In this document: in pieces, positions 15,691-24,484 of the stretch
Layout: each line of letters opens with the position of its first letter
Numbering within the stretch: position 1 is the stretch's first letter
From: SAR86 cluster bacterium
GTDB taxonomy: Bacteria; Pseudomonadota; Gammaproteobacteria; Magnimaribacterales; TMED112
Direction: 5' to 3'
DNA length: 45,014 nucleotides
NCBI GenBank assembly: GCA_016779525.1
Contig: JADHNL010000009.1
Location: forward strand, 1 to 45,014
Translations under genes and position numbers: made by a program
The notes under the pieces: model-generated
Told to the model about the DNA's origin: nothing
The model's input: only the letters and a program-made list of their open reading frames with translations
The model's database searches: none

Positions 15691-16155
15691 ATGATTTTAC
15701 AAGAACAAGCGAAGCTTCTCAGCTATTTAGGCCTTTTGCCATTTATCTTTTCTTGCATCTTTATATGGATTATACCAAGCTTAGCTATCTACATTTTGGT
15801 AGGGTTCATTGCTTATTCGCTTCTAATTTATATTTTTCTTACAGGAAGTTGGTGGGGATTTGCCTATAGCTCAGGCAATTCGTTGTATATTCCAATTCTT
15901 TTATTTTTTGCTCCTTTCTTAATTTTTCTACCCTCTGTGTATATGGAGCAATTGATAAAGGATAACTTCAATCTTCTTCAAAACTATAACTTAATCTTCA
16001 GTTCTCTTTTTGCTCTTGTTTGTTCCTATGAGATTGGACATTTGTTTGAACTAAGAACAATTAAATTAAACAGCGAGTATATAAATTTGAGATTTCAATT
16101 AACTTTTTCTGTAAGAATTTGCCATTTACTAATGATTGCGTTTATATTTATGTAA
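15691..16155 (+). CDS. Small integral membrane protein, DUF3429-like
   Basis: The product has 154 aa with about four or five hydrophobic membrane segments, including LGLLPFIFSCIFIWIIPSLA near residues 14-33. The early LGLLPF and the later GSWWGFAYSS resemble the LGxxPF and GxxWG pattern of DUF3429 inner-membrane proteins, whose function is unknown. It is followed after 9 bases by the transporter. It stands where ratA lies in the E. coli smpB-ratA-rnfH-bamE region, but does not resemble RatA. The ATG at 15691 leaves 4 bases to the smpB start, with TATTAT at 15677-15682 as a possible -10. Family assignment is moderate. Confidence 0.6.
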   Translation: MILQEQAKLLSYLGLLPFIFSCIFIWIIPSLAIYILVGFIAYSLLIYIFLTGSWWGFAYSSGNSLYIPILLFFAPFLIFLPSVYMEQLIKDNFNLLQNYNLIFSSLFALVCSYEIGHLFELRTIKLNSEYINLRFQLTFSVRICHLLMIAFIFM

Positions 16156-16164
16156 CACAAATTT

Positions 16165-17529
16165 ATGCAAGCGAAATCAAATCAGTGGAATAATAATCTT
16201 GCCTTCTTGCTAGCAGCAACAGGATCTGCTGTTGGTTTAGGCAATATTTGGGGCTTCCCTTACAAGGCAGGTGAAAATGGAGGAGGTCTTTTTGTGGTTC
16301 TCTATTTATTCTTTGTGATAGTTTTAGGCCTACCTGTTTTTATGGCTGAAGTATTTATAGGTAAAACTGGTAAAGGAAATCCAGTTTCAGCAATCGAAAA
16401 CCTTGCAGTGAAATCAAAATCATCAAAAAGTTGGAATCTTGTTGGTTACGCTGGCATTCTGGCAAGTCTTATTATCGCTGGCTACTATGCAGTGATAGCA
16501 GGTCTGGTTGTGAACTATGGCTTTATTGCAGCCGCTGGTTTTGGAGTTTCTGATCCATCCACAGTGTATGCAGCAGAAGTTGCAAACTTCTGGGAAATGA
16601 CATTTTGGTTCTCAATTTTCCTAATAGCTTCTGGCGTCGTTGTTGGCTACGGAATAGATAAGGGAATTGAAAAAGCAATGCGGATTCTTTTGCCTATGTT
16701 ATTTGTTTTGGTAATTTTAATGGTGGGTTATGGAGCTGTAAGAGGTGATATGGCATCAGCGTTAAGTTATTTATTTTCTTGGAAAGCCGAACAATTTAAT
16801 GCAGGAACAATCCAAGCTGCTGTAGGACAAGCATTCTTTTCTTTAAGCATAGGCATGGGAACTTTAATGGCCTTTGGATCCTATATGCCAAAGGATCAGA
16901 AATTGGGAAATGCATCAGTAGTTGTTGTAACAGCTGATACTGCAGTTGCACTATTCGCTGGATTGGCTATTTTCCCATTGGTTTTCTTTTTTGCTCTCGA
17001 TCCTACCGCAGGGACAGAGCTTGTATTTAAAACAATGACGACTGCCTTTTCAGAGATGGGACTACTTGGACAGTTTATAGGGCCATTATTTTATTTCTTG
17101 CTTGCTGTAGCAGCATTTAGTTCCATGATATCTATATTGGAACCAAGCGTAGTCTTTTTGTCTGAGAAGTTTTCAATGCCTCGTGCGAAAGCCACAACAT
17201 ATGTAATATTGTTTTGTTTCTTGCTATCGCTAGTGAGTGTAGCTGGCTTTAATGTTTGGAAAGATATTTCAATAGGTGCTCTTGATAATCCGTTCGAAGC
17301 TATGAAATACCTTGCAGATGATTTCTTACTTCTTTTGGTGGGTACCGGAATATCAGTTTTTGTTGGCTGGAGGCTTGAAAATACAATTAACTCAGATGCC
17401 ACAGGTATTACCAATAAAGGATTGCTAAATCTTTGGGTAATTATTCTTAAATGGGTAAGTCCAATAAGTCTTTTAACAATCTGGACACTTGGTAACTTAC
17501 AGATACTTTTCGACATCTCTTTCTTTTAG
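16165..17529 (+). CDS. Sodium-dependent transporter, neurotransmitter:sodium symporter family
   Basis: These LeuT-fold inner-membrane proteins import amino acids or related solutes with sodium. The product has 454 aa with about 11-12 membrane helices. The TM1 signature GSAVGLGNIWGFPYKAGENG at residues 21-40 carries the unwound substrate and sodium site. TM6 has SLSIGMGTLMAFGSY, and PxxMAEVFIGKTGKGNP follows TM2. The substrate cannot be told from sequence. It shares one base with rnfH downstream, so it is likely cotranscribed with it. Confidence 0.92.
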   Translation: MQAKSNQWNNNLAFLLAATGSAVGLGNIWGFPYKAGENGGGLFVVLYLFFVIVLGLPVFMAEVFIGKTGKGNPVSAIENLAVKSKSSKSWNLVGYAGILASLIIAGYYAVIAGLVVNYGFIAAAGFGVSDPSTVYAAEVANFWEMTFWFSIFLIASGVVVGYGIDKGIEKAMRILLPMLFVLVILMVGYGAVRGDMASALSYLFSWKAEQFNAGTIQAAVGQAFFSLSIGMGTLMAFGSYMPKDQKLGNASVVVVTADTAVALFAGLAIFPLVFFFALDPTAGTELVFKTMTTAFSEMGLLGQFIGPLFYFLLAVAAFSSMISILEPSVVFLSEKFSMPRAKATTYVILFCFLLSLVSVAGFNVWKDISIGALDNPFEAMKYLADDFLLLLVGTGISVFVGWRLENTINSDATGITNKGLLNLWVIILKWVSPISLLTIWTLGNLQILFDISFF

Positions 17530-17822
17530 TGCAGATAGAGGTTATTCAAATAGGTGAGGCTTACTTCTCACAAAAAATTGAAGTTCCCAATAACTGCACA
17601 GCTAAAGAGGCAATTCAGAAATACCTACCAAAAAAAATTAGCCAAAAACTTTCATCAGATTTTTCATTAGGCATTTGGGGTGTCAATCTTGATGGACGTT
17701 TTTTACCAAAGCCAGAAAGTTATCGGTTAAAACCAGAGGATAGATTGGAAATTTATTACCCTCTGAAGTGCGACCCTAAAAAAACTCGAAAGGTCAAAGC
17801 TCTGAATCAAGCTTCAGGATAA
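17529..17822 (+). CDS. rnfH: RnfH family (UPF0125) ubiquitin-fold protein
   Basis: RnfH/RatB proteins are small beta-grasp proteins of unclear role, normally next to ratA, smpB and bamE. The product has 97 aa (E. coli about 96). It has the IEVIQIGEAYFSQKIEVPNNC start, LGIWGVNLDGRF and the hallmark LKPEDRLEIYYPLKCDPKKTR near residues 67-87. It starts at GTG overlapping the transporter stop (TAGTG). The 3' end overlaps the convergent bamE by 29 bases. Confidence 0.88.
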   Translation: MQIEVIQIGEAYFSQKIEVPNNCTAKEAIQKYLPKKISQKLSSDFSLGIWGVNLDGRFLPKPESYRLKPEDRLEIYYPLKCDPKKTRKVKALNQASG

Positions 17823-18117
17823 TTACCTCTTCCAATAAGCCATTTGCATCAAATTGAACTTTAATTTTATTCTCTTCTAGAATTTCATCACCCTTAGCAA
17901 CTTGATAGAAATAGTTCCAGACATCTGGTTCAAAAAAATTCTCAAAAGTTGGGTTCCCAAGAATAAAAATAACTTGATCTTTGCTCATACCAATCTGAAG
18001 CTTATCGATATCCTCTTGATTAAACACTGTACCCTGGGTGACTGTGACTCTATATAGGTCTGCACTTGCGCAAGAGGTAAGTATTAAAGTTATAATAAGA
18101 ACAAAGATTTTTTTCAT
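17794..18117 (-). CDS. bamE: Outer membrane protein assembly factor BamE (lipoprotein)
   Basis: BamE is a lipoprotein of the BAM complex that inserts beta-barrels in the outer membrane. I chose the ATG at 18117: it gives 107 aa beginning MKKIFVLIITLILTSCAS, a lipoprotein signal with lipobox LTSC and lipidated C16. A start 12 codons upstream would bury this signal. The mature part has KLQIGMSKDQVIFILGNP and VWNYFYQV, the BamE/SmpA core. The partner bamA is in the same window. It diverges from fur with 19 bases between start codons. Confidence 0.92.
   Translation of the reverse strand: MKKIFVLIITLILTSCASADLYRVTVTQGTVFNQEDIDKLQIGMSKDQVIFILGNPTFENFFEPDVWNYFYQVAKGDEILEENKIKVQFDANGLLEEVIILKLDSEL
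18066..18096 (+). promoter_or_regulatory. Candidate fur promoter inside bamE
   Basis: A perfect TATAAT at 18091-18096 lies on the fur strand within the bamE signal-peptide codons. TTGCGC at 18066-18071 is 19 bases upstream and matches the -35 only in TTG. Transcription would begin near 18103, giving a leader of about 34 bases with AAAGG before the fur ATG. No Fur box is obvious. Confidence 0.35.
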
Positions 18118-18136
18118 TTGAGATAGGATAAAGGTA

Positions 18137-18541
18137 ATGTCAGAAAATACCAAAAAAAATTTACAAGAAGCTGGCCTTAAATCAACACTACCAAGATTAA
18201 AGATTATGGAAATACTCCAATCTGGTAAGCACCTTAGTGCTGAAGAAATTTATAAATATCTTATCGATAATAGCTATGACGTGGGGTTAGCAACAGTTTA
18301 CAGAGTATTAACTCAGTTTGAGAATGCTGGAATAGTCATTAAGCATTCCTTTGAATCTTCTAAATCTGTATACGAGCTAAATGATTCAGATCATCATGAC
18401 CACATGGTATGTCTCGAATCAGGAAAGATAATTGAATTTCATGATGAAATCATAGAATCAAGACAGGAAGAAATCGCTAAAAAGCATGGGTATGATCTTA
18501 TTGACCATAATATGGTTCTGTATGTAAAAAAGAAAAAATAA
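18137..18541 (+). CDS. fur: Ferric uptake regulator Fur
   Basis: Fur is an iron-sensing dimeric repressor. The product has 134 aa, the size of Pseudomonas Fur. The winged helix is residues 1-80 (LKSTLPRLKIMEIL, AEEIYKYL, VGLATVYRVLTQFENAG). The metal site HHDHMVC is at 86-92. The residue three after C92 is Ser, so the CxxC structural zinc pair of E. coli is missing, as in Pseudomonas aeruginosa. The end, LIDHNMVLYVKKKK, lacks the extra C-terminal cysteines of E. coli. It is divergent from bamE, a common arrangement. Confidence 0.95.
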   Translation: MSENTKKNLQEAGLKSTLPRLKIMEILQSGKHLSAEEIYKYLIDNSYDVGLATVYRVLTQFENAGIVIKHSFESSKSVYELNDSDHHDHMVCLESGKIIEFHDEIIESRQEEIAKKHGYDLIDHNMVLYVKKKK

Positions 18542-18558
18542 CTTTTATAATTCTCAAA

Positions 18559-19089
18559 ATGAACGAAGACAATAACCAGCCAAAAGAAATCGAAGAGCCC
18601 ATAGAAAATCAGGAATCCGATGATGATTCTGAGCTAAATACCCTTACCTATGAAGAGCTTCAACAGAAAAATGAAGAATTGAAAGAAGAGGCCTTAAGAG
18701 CAAGGGCAGAACTTGAAAACTTTAAAAAGCGTGTATCAGCAGAAGTTACCAACACGCTTAAATACGCAAATACAGAACTTTTAAATGCTCTTATCCCAAT
18801 TATCACATCGATAGAAAAAGCTATAGAAAATACCGAAGATCAAAAAAGCATTGATAAAGAGGGTGTTTTGCTAATATTAAATTCCTTTGAAAAAACACTT
18901 GAGAATTTCAACATAGCTCCTATAAACCCCATTGGAGAGGAGTTTAACCCTGAATTGCACGAAGCGGTCTCAATGGTTAACGAATCGGGAGAAAGTGACA
19001 ATATTGTCGTAAAAACTCTCGAAAGAGGTTGGTTGCTCAACGAAAGAGTCATCAAGCCTGCTCTGGTAGTTGTCAATAAGAACAACTAA
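18559..19089 (+). CDS. grpE: Nucleotide exchange factor GrpE
   Basis: GrpE releases ADP from DnaK. The product has 176 aa (E. coli 197). An acidic disordered N terminus (residues 1-30) is followed by a long coiled coil (YEELQQKNEELKEEALRARA) and the beta-wing domain ending GWLLNERVIKPALVVVNK. ARAELENFKKRV is the typical dimer-helix motif. It sits 17 bases after fur and 21 before dnaK. I see no clear sigma-32 promoter, which may lie inside fur. Confidence 0.95.
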   Translation: MNEDNNQPKEIEEPIENQESDDDSELNTLTYEELQQKNEELKEEALRARAELENFKKRVSAEVTNTLKYANTELLNALIPIITSIEKAIENTEDQKSIDKEGVLLILNSFEKTLENFNIAPINPIGEEFNPELHEAVSMVNESGESDNIVVKTLERGWLLNERVIKPALVVVNKNN

Positions 19090-19110
19090 AAAAAGAAAAA
19101 AGAGGACAAA

Positions 19111-21024
19111 ATGGGAAAAATTATTGGTATTGATTTAGGCACAACTAATTCATGTGTCGCCGTAATGGAAGGAAATGAGCCTGAAGTTATTTCAAACTCA
19201 GAGGGCAACAGAACCACACCATCTGTTGTTGCATATTCAACTGATGGTCAGATACTAGTCGGTCAACCTGCAAAGAGACAAGCAGTTACAAACCCAGAAA
19301 AAACGTTGTTTGCTGTTAAAAGGCTTATAGGTAGAAAATTTAAAGACGATGAAATTCAGAAGGACCTTAAAAATGTGCCTTTTGGCATTGTTGAAGCGGA
19401 AAATGGTGATGCTTGGGTTGAGGTTGATGGTAATAAAATAGCTCCACCTCAGATTTCAGCAGAAATCTTAAAAAAAATGAAAAAGACAGCCGAAGACTAT
19501 CTCGGCACCAAAGTCGATGGTGCGGTTGTGACTGTTCCAGCTTATTTCAATGATTCACAGAGACAGGCTACAAAAGCAGCAGGAAAAATTGCTGGCTTAG
19601 ATGTAAAGAGAATAATTAATGAGCCTACTGCAGCTGCATTAGCATTTGGTCTTGATAAATTAAAAAAAGATGGGGTTATTGCAGTCTATGACCTAGGAGG
19701 CGGAACGTTTGATATTTCAATTATAGAAATGACCAATGTTGATGGCGAATATCAATTTGAGGTGATTTCAACCTCTGGTGATACTCATCTAGGTGGAGAA
19801 GATTTCGACTTGCTTTTGATAAATCATTTTATTGAAGAATTTAAAAAAGAATCAGGGTTTGATTTAAATTCAGATCCTATGGCCTTACAAAGATTAAAAG
19901 AGGCCGCTGAAAAAGCCAAAATTGAGCTTTCTTCTTCAGAGCAAACTGAAATTAATCTACCATACATAACTGCAGATGCTTCCGGACCAAAACACTTCGT
20001 GCAGAAGTTAACAAGAGCAAAACTTGAATCACTTGTAGGTGATCTTGTTGCTAAAAGCTTAGATCCAGTTAAAACAGCTTTAAAAGACGCAAAATTCACA
20101 CCCAAAGACATTGATGAAGTAATTCTAGTTGGCGGCCAAACCAGAATGCCTCTAGTGCAAAAAACAGTAGCAGATTTTTTTGGCAAAGAGCCCAGAAGAG
20201 ATATCAACCCAGATGAAGCGGTTGCGCTAGGAGCTGCTACTCAAGGAGCGGTTCTAAGTGGAGAAAGATCGGATGTATTGTTGCTAGATGTAACTCCACT
20301 AACATTAGGCATAGAGACGCTTGGCGGTGTCATGACCCCACTTATCGAAAAAAATACCACCATACCAACAAATAAATCACAAGTCTTTTCAACTGCAGAA
20401 GATAACCAAACTGCAGTGACAGTGCATGTCCTTCAAGGGGAAAGAAAGAAAGCTACTGATAATAAATCATTAGGACAGTTTAACCTTACAGATATTGCAG
20501 CAGCACCACGAGGCACACCTCAGATTGCTGTGACATTTGACATAGATGCCAATGGCATCATCAATGTATCTGCAAAAGATAATTCAACCAATAAAGAACA
20601 ATCAATAACTATCCAAAGTGGAAGTGGTTTATCAGAGGAAGAGATTGAAAAAATGGTAAAGGACGCTGAAGCAAACGCCGAGGAAGATAAAAAGTTTGAA
20701 GAATTAATAACATCTAGAAATATGGCTGATGGATTAGCCAGCTCAACTAAAAAAGCTTTAGAGGAAAATAAAGATAGACTGTCAGAAGACGAATCTAAAT
20801 CACTTGAAGAAGCAATTGCTAAAGTTGAGGAGGCTTGCAAAGGAGATTCAAAAGAAGATATAGACAGTGCAGTAGAGGAGTTGTCAAAAATTGCTCAACC
20901 TTTATCAGACAAGCTTTTCAAAAAAGAGTCTGCAGAAGCCCCACAATCAGATAACCCTAATGAGCAGACTGATGATGATACAGTAGATGCTGATTTCAAA
21001 GAAGTTGACGATGATAAGAAATAA
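19111..21024 (+). CDS. dnaK: Chaperone protein DnaK (Hsp70)
   Basis: DnaK binds exposed hydrophobic segments with an ATP cycle controlled by DnaJ and GrpE. The product has 637 aa (E. coli 638). The nucleotide-binding domain has [16 protein letters not shown] (5-20), [13 protein letters not shown] and [13 protein letters not shown]. The linker [19 protein letters not shown] precedes the substrate domain. The acidic tail ends [19 protein letters not shown] about 6 bases upstream is a strong ribosome binding site, fitting its high expression. Gene order grpE-dnaK-dnaJ-dapB is retained. Confidence 0.98.
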   Translation: MGKIIGIDLGTTNSCVAVMEGNEPEVISNSEGNRTTPSVVAYSTDGQILVGQPAKRQAVTNPEKTLFAVKRLIGRKFKDDEIQKDLKNVPFGIVEAENGDAWVEVDGNKIAPPQISAEILKKMKKTAEDYLGTKVDGAVVTVPAYFNDSQRQATKAAGKIAGLDVKRIINEPTAAALAFGLDKLKKDGVIAVYDLGGGTFDISIIEMTNVDGEYQFEVISTSGDTHLGGEDFDLLLINHFIEEFKKESGFDLNSDPMALQRLKEAAEKAKIELSSSEQTEINLPYITADASGPKHFVQKLTRAKLESLVGDLVAKSLDPVKTALKDAKFTPKDIDEVILVGGQTRMPLVQKTVADFFGKEPRRDINPDEAVALGAATQGAVLSGERSDVLLLDVTPLTLGIETLGGVMTPLIEKNTTIPTNKSQVFSTAEDNQTAVTVHVLQGERKKATDNKSLGQFNLTDIAAAPRGTPQIAVTFDIDANGIINVSAKDNSTNKEQSITIQSGSGLSEEEIEKMVKDAEANAEEDKKFEELITSRNMADGLASSTKKALEENKDRLSEDESKSLEEAIAKVEEACKGDSKEDIDSAVEELSKIAQPLSDKLFKKESAEAPQSDNPNEQTDDDTVDADFKEVDDDKK

Positions 21025-21029
21025 TAATC

Positions 21030-21944
21030 GTGAAACGGGATTATTATGAAATCTTAGGGGTAGATAGAAATGTTACCCCTGACGAGCTAAAAAAAGCTTT
21101 TAAAAGATTAGCAATAAAATATCATCCTGATAAAAACCCTGATAATAAAGAGGCTGAAGAAAAATTTAAAGAAGCAGCAGAAGCCTACGAAGTTTTAAGT
21201 GACCCATCAAAAAGAGCTACCTACGATCAGTTTGGTCATCAGGGAGTAAATTCGAACTTTGGCCAATCTGGCTATAGAGATGTAAACATTAACGATATTT
21301 TCAACAATATTTTTGGTGACGAAATTTTTGGAGATATATTTGGTGACATCTTTGGCGGAGGTAGGACAAGAAGACCACCTAGAGGAAGACACATCCAAAT
21401 GTCCTTAGACTTGTCTTTAAATGACGCTGTCTTTGGAAAAACAGTTGAAATTAAGCTGCCAAACAATTCAAAAAAAGTTTCTGTTAATATTCCGCCAGGA
21501 GTAGATACTGGGAATAAAATTAGATTGTCAGGAGAAGGTGAGCCAAGCCAATATGGCGGTGAAAATGGTGATCTTTATATTGTCGTCAACGTTCTTAAAC
21601 ATCGTTTCTTAGAAAGAGAAGGAAATCATTTATACTGCGAGGTGCCTATAAGAATTGATCAAGCAATTCTGGGAGCAGAAATTGAGGTGCCAACGCTCAC
21701 AAAGAATATATTGTTAAAAATTCCTCCTGAAACTCAAACGGGCAAGGTATTTAAATTAAAAGATAAAGGTGCAGGCTCAATTCACGGCAGGACTACAGGA
21801 GATTTATATGTGAGGGTTGTGGTTGAGACTCCTCAAAGAATTACAAGCTCACAAAAGAAAGTTATAGAAGAGGCATTCAAAGACATGGAAAAAAATTTTT
21901 CTGAAAGTGCTGATTTTGCAAACAAACTCAAATACAAAGAATAA
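21030..21944 (+). CDS. dnaJ: DnaJ-family co-chaperone lacking the zinc-finger domain
   Basis: DnaJ stimulates DnaK ATPase and delivers substrates. The product has 304 aa against about 376 for E. coli. The J domain (1-65) has HPD at 32-34. A G/F-rich part (77-112) contains repeated IFGDIFG. The C-terminal domains begin near 121 ([17 protein letters not shown]) and include [17 protein letters not shown] and [10 protein letters not shown], close to true DnaJ. The four CxxCxGxG repeats are absent: [16 protein letters not shown] (141-156) bridges where about 75 residues normally sit. One Cys remains. Domain order is CbpA-like, but the locus and C-terminal match are DnaJ. It starts with GTG. Confidence 0.9.
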   Translation: MKRDYYEILGVDRNVTPDELKKAFKRLAIKYHPDKNPDNKEAEEKFKEAAEAYEVLSDPSKRATYDQFGHQGVNSNFGQSGYRDVNINDIFNNIFGDEIFGDIFGDIFGGGRTRRPPRGRHIQMSLDLSLNDAVFGKTVEIKLPNNSKKVSVNIPPGVDTGNKIRLSGEGEPSQYGGENGDLYIVVNVLKHRFLEREGNHLYCEVPIRIDQAILGAEIEVPTLTKNILLKIPPETQTGKVFKLKDKGAGSIHGRTTGDLYVRVVVETPQRITSSQKKVIEEAFKDMEKNFSESADFANKLKYKE

Positions 21945-22669
21945 TGAAAGTTTCTCTTCTTGGTTCATCAGGTAAGATGGGTAAATCCATTATTGAACTT
22001 GCGCAAAATGACCCTGATATTTCAATTACCAACGCACTTGTTAGGCAAGATTCAAAATACTTAGACAAAGATGCTGGAGAAGAGCACTTTAATAAAAGAT
22101 CTGGTCTCAAGTTTAGTTCTTTTCCAAAGGAAGATTTTGATATTTTTATAGATTTTTCTACAAATAATCGACTTGAAGAAAAAATTGAATTGTACAAAAA
22201 ATTTGGAAAACCTTTATTATTCTGCGGCACAGGTATAAGTAAGGATGAGGAGCTTAAAATTAAACAGCTTAGTTCAAGTTTTCCTGTTTTCTATGCACCC
22301 AACACATCCTTGGCTTTAAATTGTCTTATCAATATCGCAAAAAAAGTTTCGATGTCACTTAAATTTTCAGAGGTCGTAATTGAAGAACAACATCATAAAT
22401 CAAAGATTGATACTCCTTCCGGCACTGCAAAAGAGATTGCAGAATCTCTAGATATTGATTCAAATAACATTCTATCTAAACGCGAAGGCAACTCAGGCAA
22501 TTACCACAAAATCATTTTTAAAAATAAAAATGAGGAGATCCAAATTTCTCATTTTGGGTTTAATAGGGAACTGTATGCAGAAGGAGCAATTAATATTGCA
22601 AAATGGTTTTACCAAAAGCCTAAAAACCTTTATCATATGCAAACTTTAATTAATGAAATTTATGAGTAA
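21944..22669 (+). CDS. dapB: 4-hydroxy-tetrahydrodipicolinate reductase
   Basis: DapB reduces the dihydrodipicolinate precursor with NAD(P)H in lysine and diaminopimelate synthesis. The product has 241 aa (E. coli 273). The Rossmann motif is GSSGKMGKSI (7-16), then FCGTGIS, APNTSLALN and the catalytic signature EEQHHKSKIDTPSGTAKEI. It follows dnaJ with a one-base overlap, as in many gammaproteobacteria, but carAB, often next, are absent. rpsB starts inside its last codons. Confidence 0.95.
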   Translation: MKVSLLGSSGKMGKSIIELAQNDPDISITNALVRQDSKYLDKDAGEEHFNKRSGLKFSSFPKEDFDIFIDFSTNNRLEEKIELYKKFGKPLLFCGTGISKDEELKIKQLSSSFPVFYAPNTSLALNCLINIAKKVSMSLKFSEVVIEEQHHKSKIDTPSGTAKEIAESLDIDSNNILSKREGNSGNYHKIIFKNKNEEIQISHFGFNRELYAEGAINIAKWFYQKPKNLYHMQTLINEIYE

Positions 22670-23690
22670 AGCAAAAGTAACAATAGAACAGCTCTTCGAG
22701 CTAGGAGCCCATTTTGGTCATAGAAAAAGATTTTGGAACCCTCACATGGAGGATTACATCTTCTGTGAAAAAAATAATATACACATAATTAACCTGTACA
22801 AGACGCAAGAGAAAATTCTCGAGTTGTACGACACATTTAAAAATTTATCAGCGGTTGGTAACAAAATAATGATCGTAGGCACTAAAAGAGTTGCATCTAG
22901 CTATGTTAAAGATTTTGGTGAGAAAACAGGTATGCCATACATTTCCCATCGTTGGCTTGGCGGAATGCTCACTAATTGGAAAACTATCAAAATACCAATC
23001 AACAAACTTTTGGAGTTTGAAGAAAATAAATCATCAGGACAACTCGGCGGAATGATTAAAAAAGAAGCTGTTCAACTTGAAAAAGAAATGAAAAAGCTTT
23101 CCTTAAATTTTGATGGCGTAAAAAATATGAAAGGCTTACCAGACGCGCTGTTTGTCATTGATGTAGAAAATGAGAATATCGCAGTTGAGGAAGCTCTTAA
23201 GATGGGGATCCCTGTATATGGTCTTGTTGATACAAATAGCAACCCAAAAAACCTTACGAATTTCGTTCCTATTAATGATGATTCATCAAAAACGATCAAA
23301 TTCGTTTTGGATATTTTGTCTGAAGGTGTGCTTGATGGCCAGGATTCAGCAAGAAAGCAAGGCCTTGTACAAAAACTTGACGGTGATAAAGGACCAAAAG
23401 TCTTCTCGCTAAACGCTACAACTAAAAAAGTTTCAGTTAAGCCTGTTGAGGAGAATGTTGAGAAAGAAAAGGATGTAGTTTTAAGCCAAGAACCAGAAGT
23501 GCAAAAAGAGCAACCTGCTGGAGTTGAAGAAAAAGCTGAAGCTAAAGAAACAAGTGTCAAGGTTACTAAGTCTGCGCTTGCAAAACTTACCAAGGCTGAG
23601 CTTGAAGAAAAAGCAAAAGAGTTAGGCGTTGCAATCGAAGGAAAAGTCTTGAAAGCAGATCTTGTTGAACAAGTTTTTAAAGCACAATAA
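22662..23690 (+). CDS. rpsB: 30S ribosomal protein S2 with C-terminal extension
   Basis: S2 binds at the junction of head and body of the 30S subunit with S1. The ATG at 22662 gives 342 aa; E. coli S2 has 241. The core is normal (FELGAHFGHRKRFWNPHMEDYI, SHRWLGGMLTNWKTIK, PVYGLVDTNSNP). After about residue 235 comes a charged linker rich in Lys, Glu and Val, then a terminal helical piece with LTKAELEEKAKELGVAIEG. This resembles SAP/HeH or Rho-N-type folds. It overlaps dapB by 8 bases, so there is no leader. A start 9 bases earlier is possible but does not fit the family. Confidence 0.95.
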   Translation: MSKAKVTIEQLFELGAHFGHRKRFWNPHMEDYIFCEKNNIHIINLYKTQEKILELYDTFKNLSAVGNKIMIVGTKRVASSYVKDFGEKTGMPYISHRWLGGMLTNWKTIKIPINKLLEFEENKSSGQLGGMIKKEAVQLEKEMKKLSLNFDGVKNMKGLPDALFVIDVENENIAVEEALKMGIPVYGLVDTNSNPKNLTNFVPINDDSSKTIKFVLDILSEGVLDGQDSARKQGLVQKLDGDKGPKVFSLNATTKKVSVKPVEENVEKEKDVVLSQEPEVQKEQPAGVEEKAEAKETSVKVTKSALAKLTKAELEEKAKELGVAIEGKVLKADLVEQVFKAQ

Positions 23691-23695
23691 ATAAT

Positions 23696-24484
23696 ATGAT
23701 CACAGCTCAATTAGTTAAAGAACTTAGAGAAAGAACTGGCATCTCAATGATGGATTGTAAAAATGCTCTAAGCGAGACCAATGGTGATGTAGATGCAGCT
23801 ATTGAGGTTTTAAGAAAAAAAAGTGTTCTTAAAGCAGAAAAGAAAGCTGATCGTGCCACTAATGAAGGCGCACTTGTAGTAGGTGTTGCTGAAACTTATG
23901 GATTCATAGTTGAGGTTAATACAGAGACTGACTTTGCAGCCAAAGACCAAGATTTCCAAGAATTTCTCAACGTCTTGAGAGAGTACTGCATTACTAATAA
24001 GCCAGGTTCTTTGGAGGAGCTCAATGATGGTTTTAAAGACAATCTATTACAAATAATTCAGAAAATCGGTGAAAATATAAAAATTTCCAATTATCAAGTG
24101 ATTGAAGGCAATGCCTCGAATATATCTTCTTACATTCATTCTGATGGGAGGCTTGCTTCATTAGTGTTGCTTGCAAACAGCAATGATAGCTTAGGCAAGG
24201 ACATAGCAATGCAAGTTGCGGCAAACAATCCATTAGCAATTTCACCAGATGATATCGATGTAGCAATACTTGATAAAGAAAAAGAGATTGCTTTGGCTAC
24301 ACTTGAGAATGAGAACAAGCCTGAAGAAATCAAAGAAAAAATTGTCCTTGGAAAATTAAATAAGTTCAAACAAGAAAACTCTTTGCTTGAGCAGCCATTT
24401 ATAAAAAACCCAGACCAAAAAATTCAAGACCTAACCAAAGATAATTCTATTCTAGGAATTATAAGGAGAAAGGTAGGAGAGTGA
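23696..24484 (+). CDS. tsf: Elongation factor Ts
   Basis: EF-Ts exchanges GDP for GTP on EF-Tu. The product has 262 aa (E. coli 283). The UBA-like N terminus ([20 protein letters not shown], residues 4-23) is followed by [15 protein letters not shown], where the TDF motif inserts into EF-Tu. Its two core subdomains are a little shortened. It follows rpsB after 5 bases, the standard pair, and shares GTGA with pyrH. Confidence 0.96.
   Translation: MITAQLVKELRERTGISMMDCKNALSETNGDVDAAIEVLRKKSVLKAEKKADRATNEGALVVGVAETYGFIVEVNTETDFAAKDQDFQEFLNVLREYCITNKPGSLEELNDGFKDNLLQIIQKIGENIKISNYQVIEGNASNISSYIHSDGRLASLVLLANSNDSLGKDIAMQVAANNPLAISPDDIDVAILDKEKEIALATLENENKPEEIKEKIVLGKLNKFKQENSLLEQPFIKNPDQKIQDLTKDNSILGIIRRKVGE

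Noticed and set aside
17091..17516. 141-codon open frame opposite the symporter gene
   Set aside because: It lies wholly within a well-matched transporter and shows no recognisable domain.
18118..18153. Upstream start for bamE
   Set aside because: It would put 12 residues before the lipoprotein signal peptide and overlap fur.
18137..18541. Fur lacking the CxxC pair as a broken regulator
   Set aside because: Pseudomonas-type Fur proteins naturally have a single Cys here and the same 134-aa length.
19824..20207. Open frame opposite dnaK
   Set aside because: Antisense to a highly conserved gene; amino-acid content reflects the complementary codons.
21272..21466. Open frame opposite the dnaJ G/F region
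   Set aside because: Low-complexity mirror of the IFGDIFG repeats.
23072..23710. 212-codon open frame opposite rpsB
   Set aside because: It is the antisense shadow of the charged rpsB C terminus, Ser/Phe-rich, without family motifs or a ribosome binding site.
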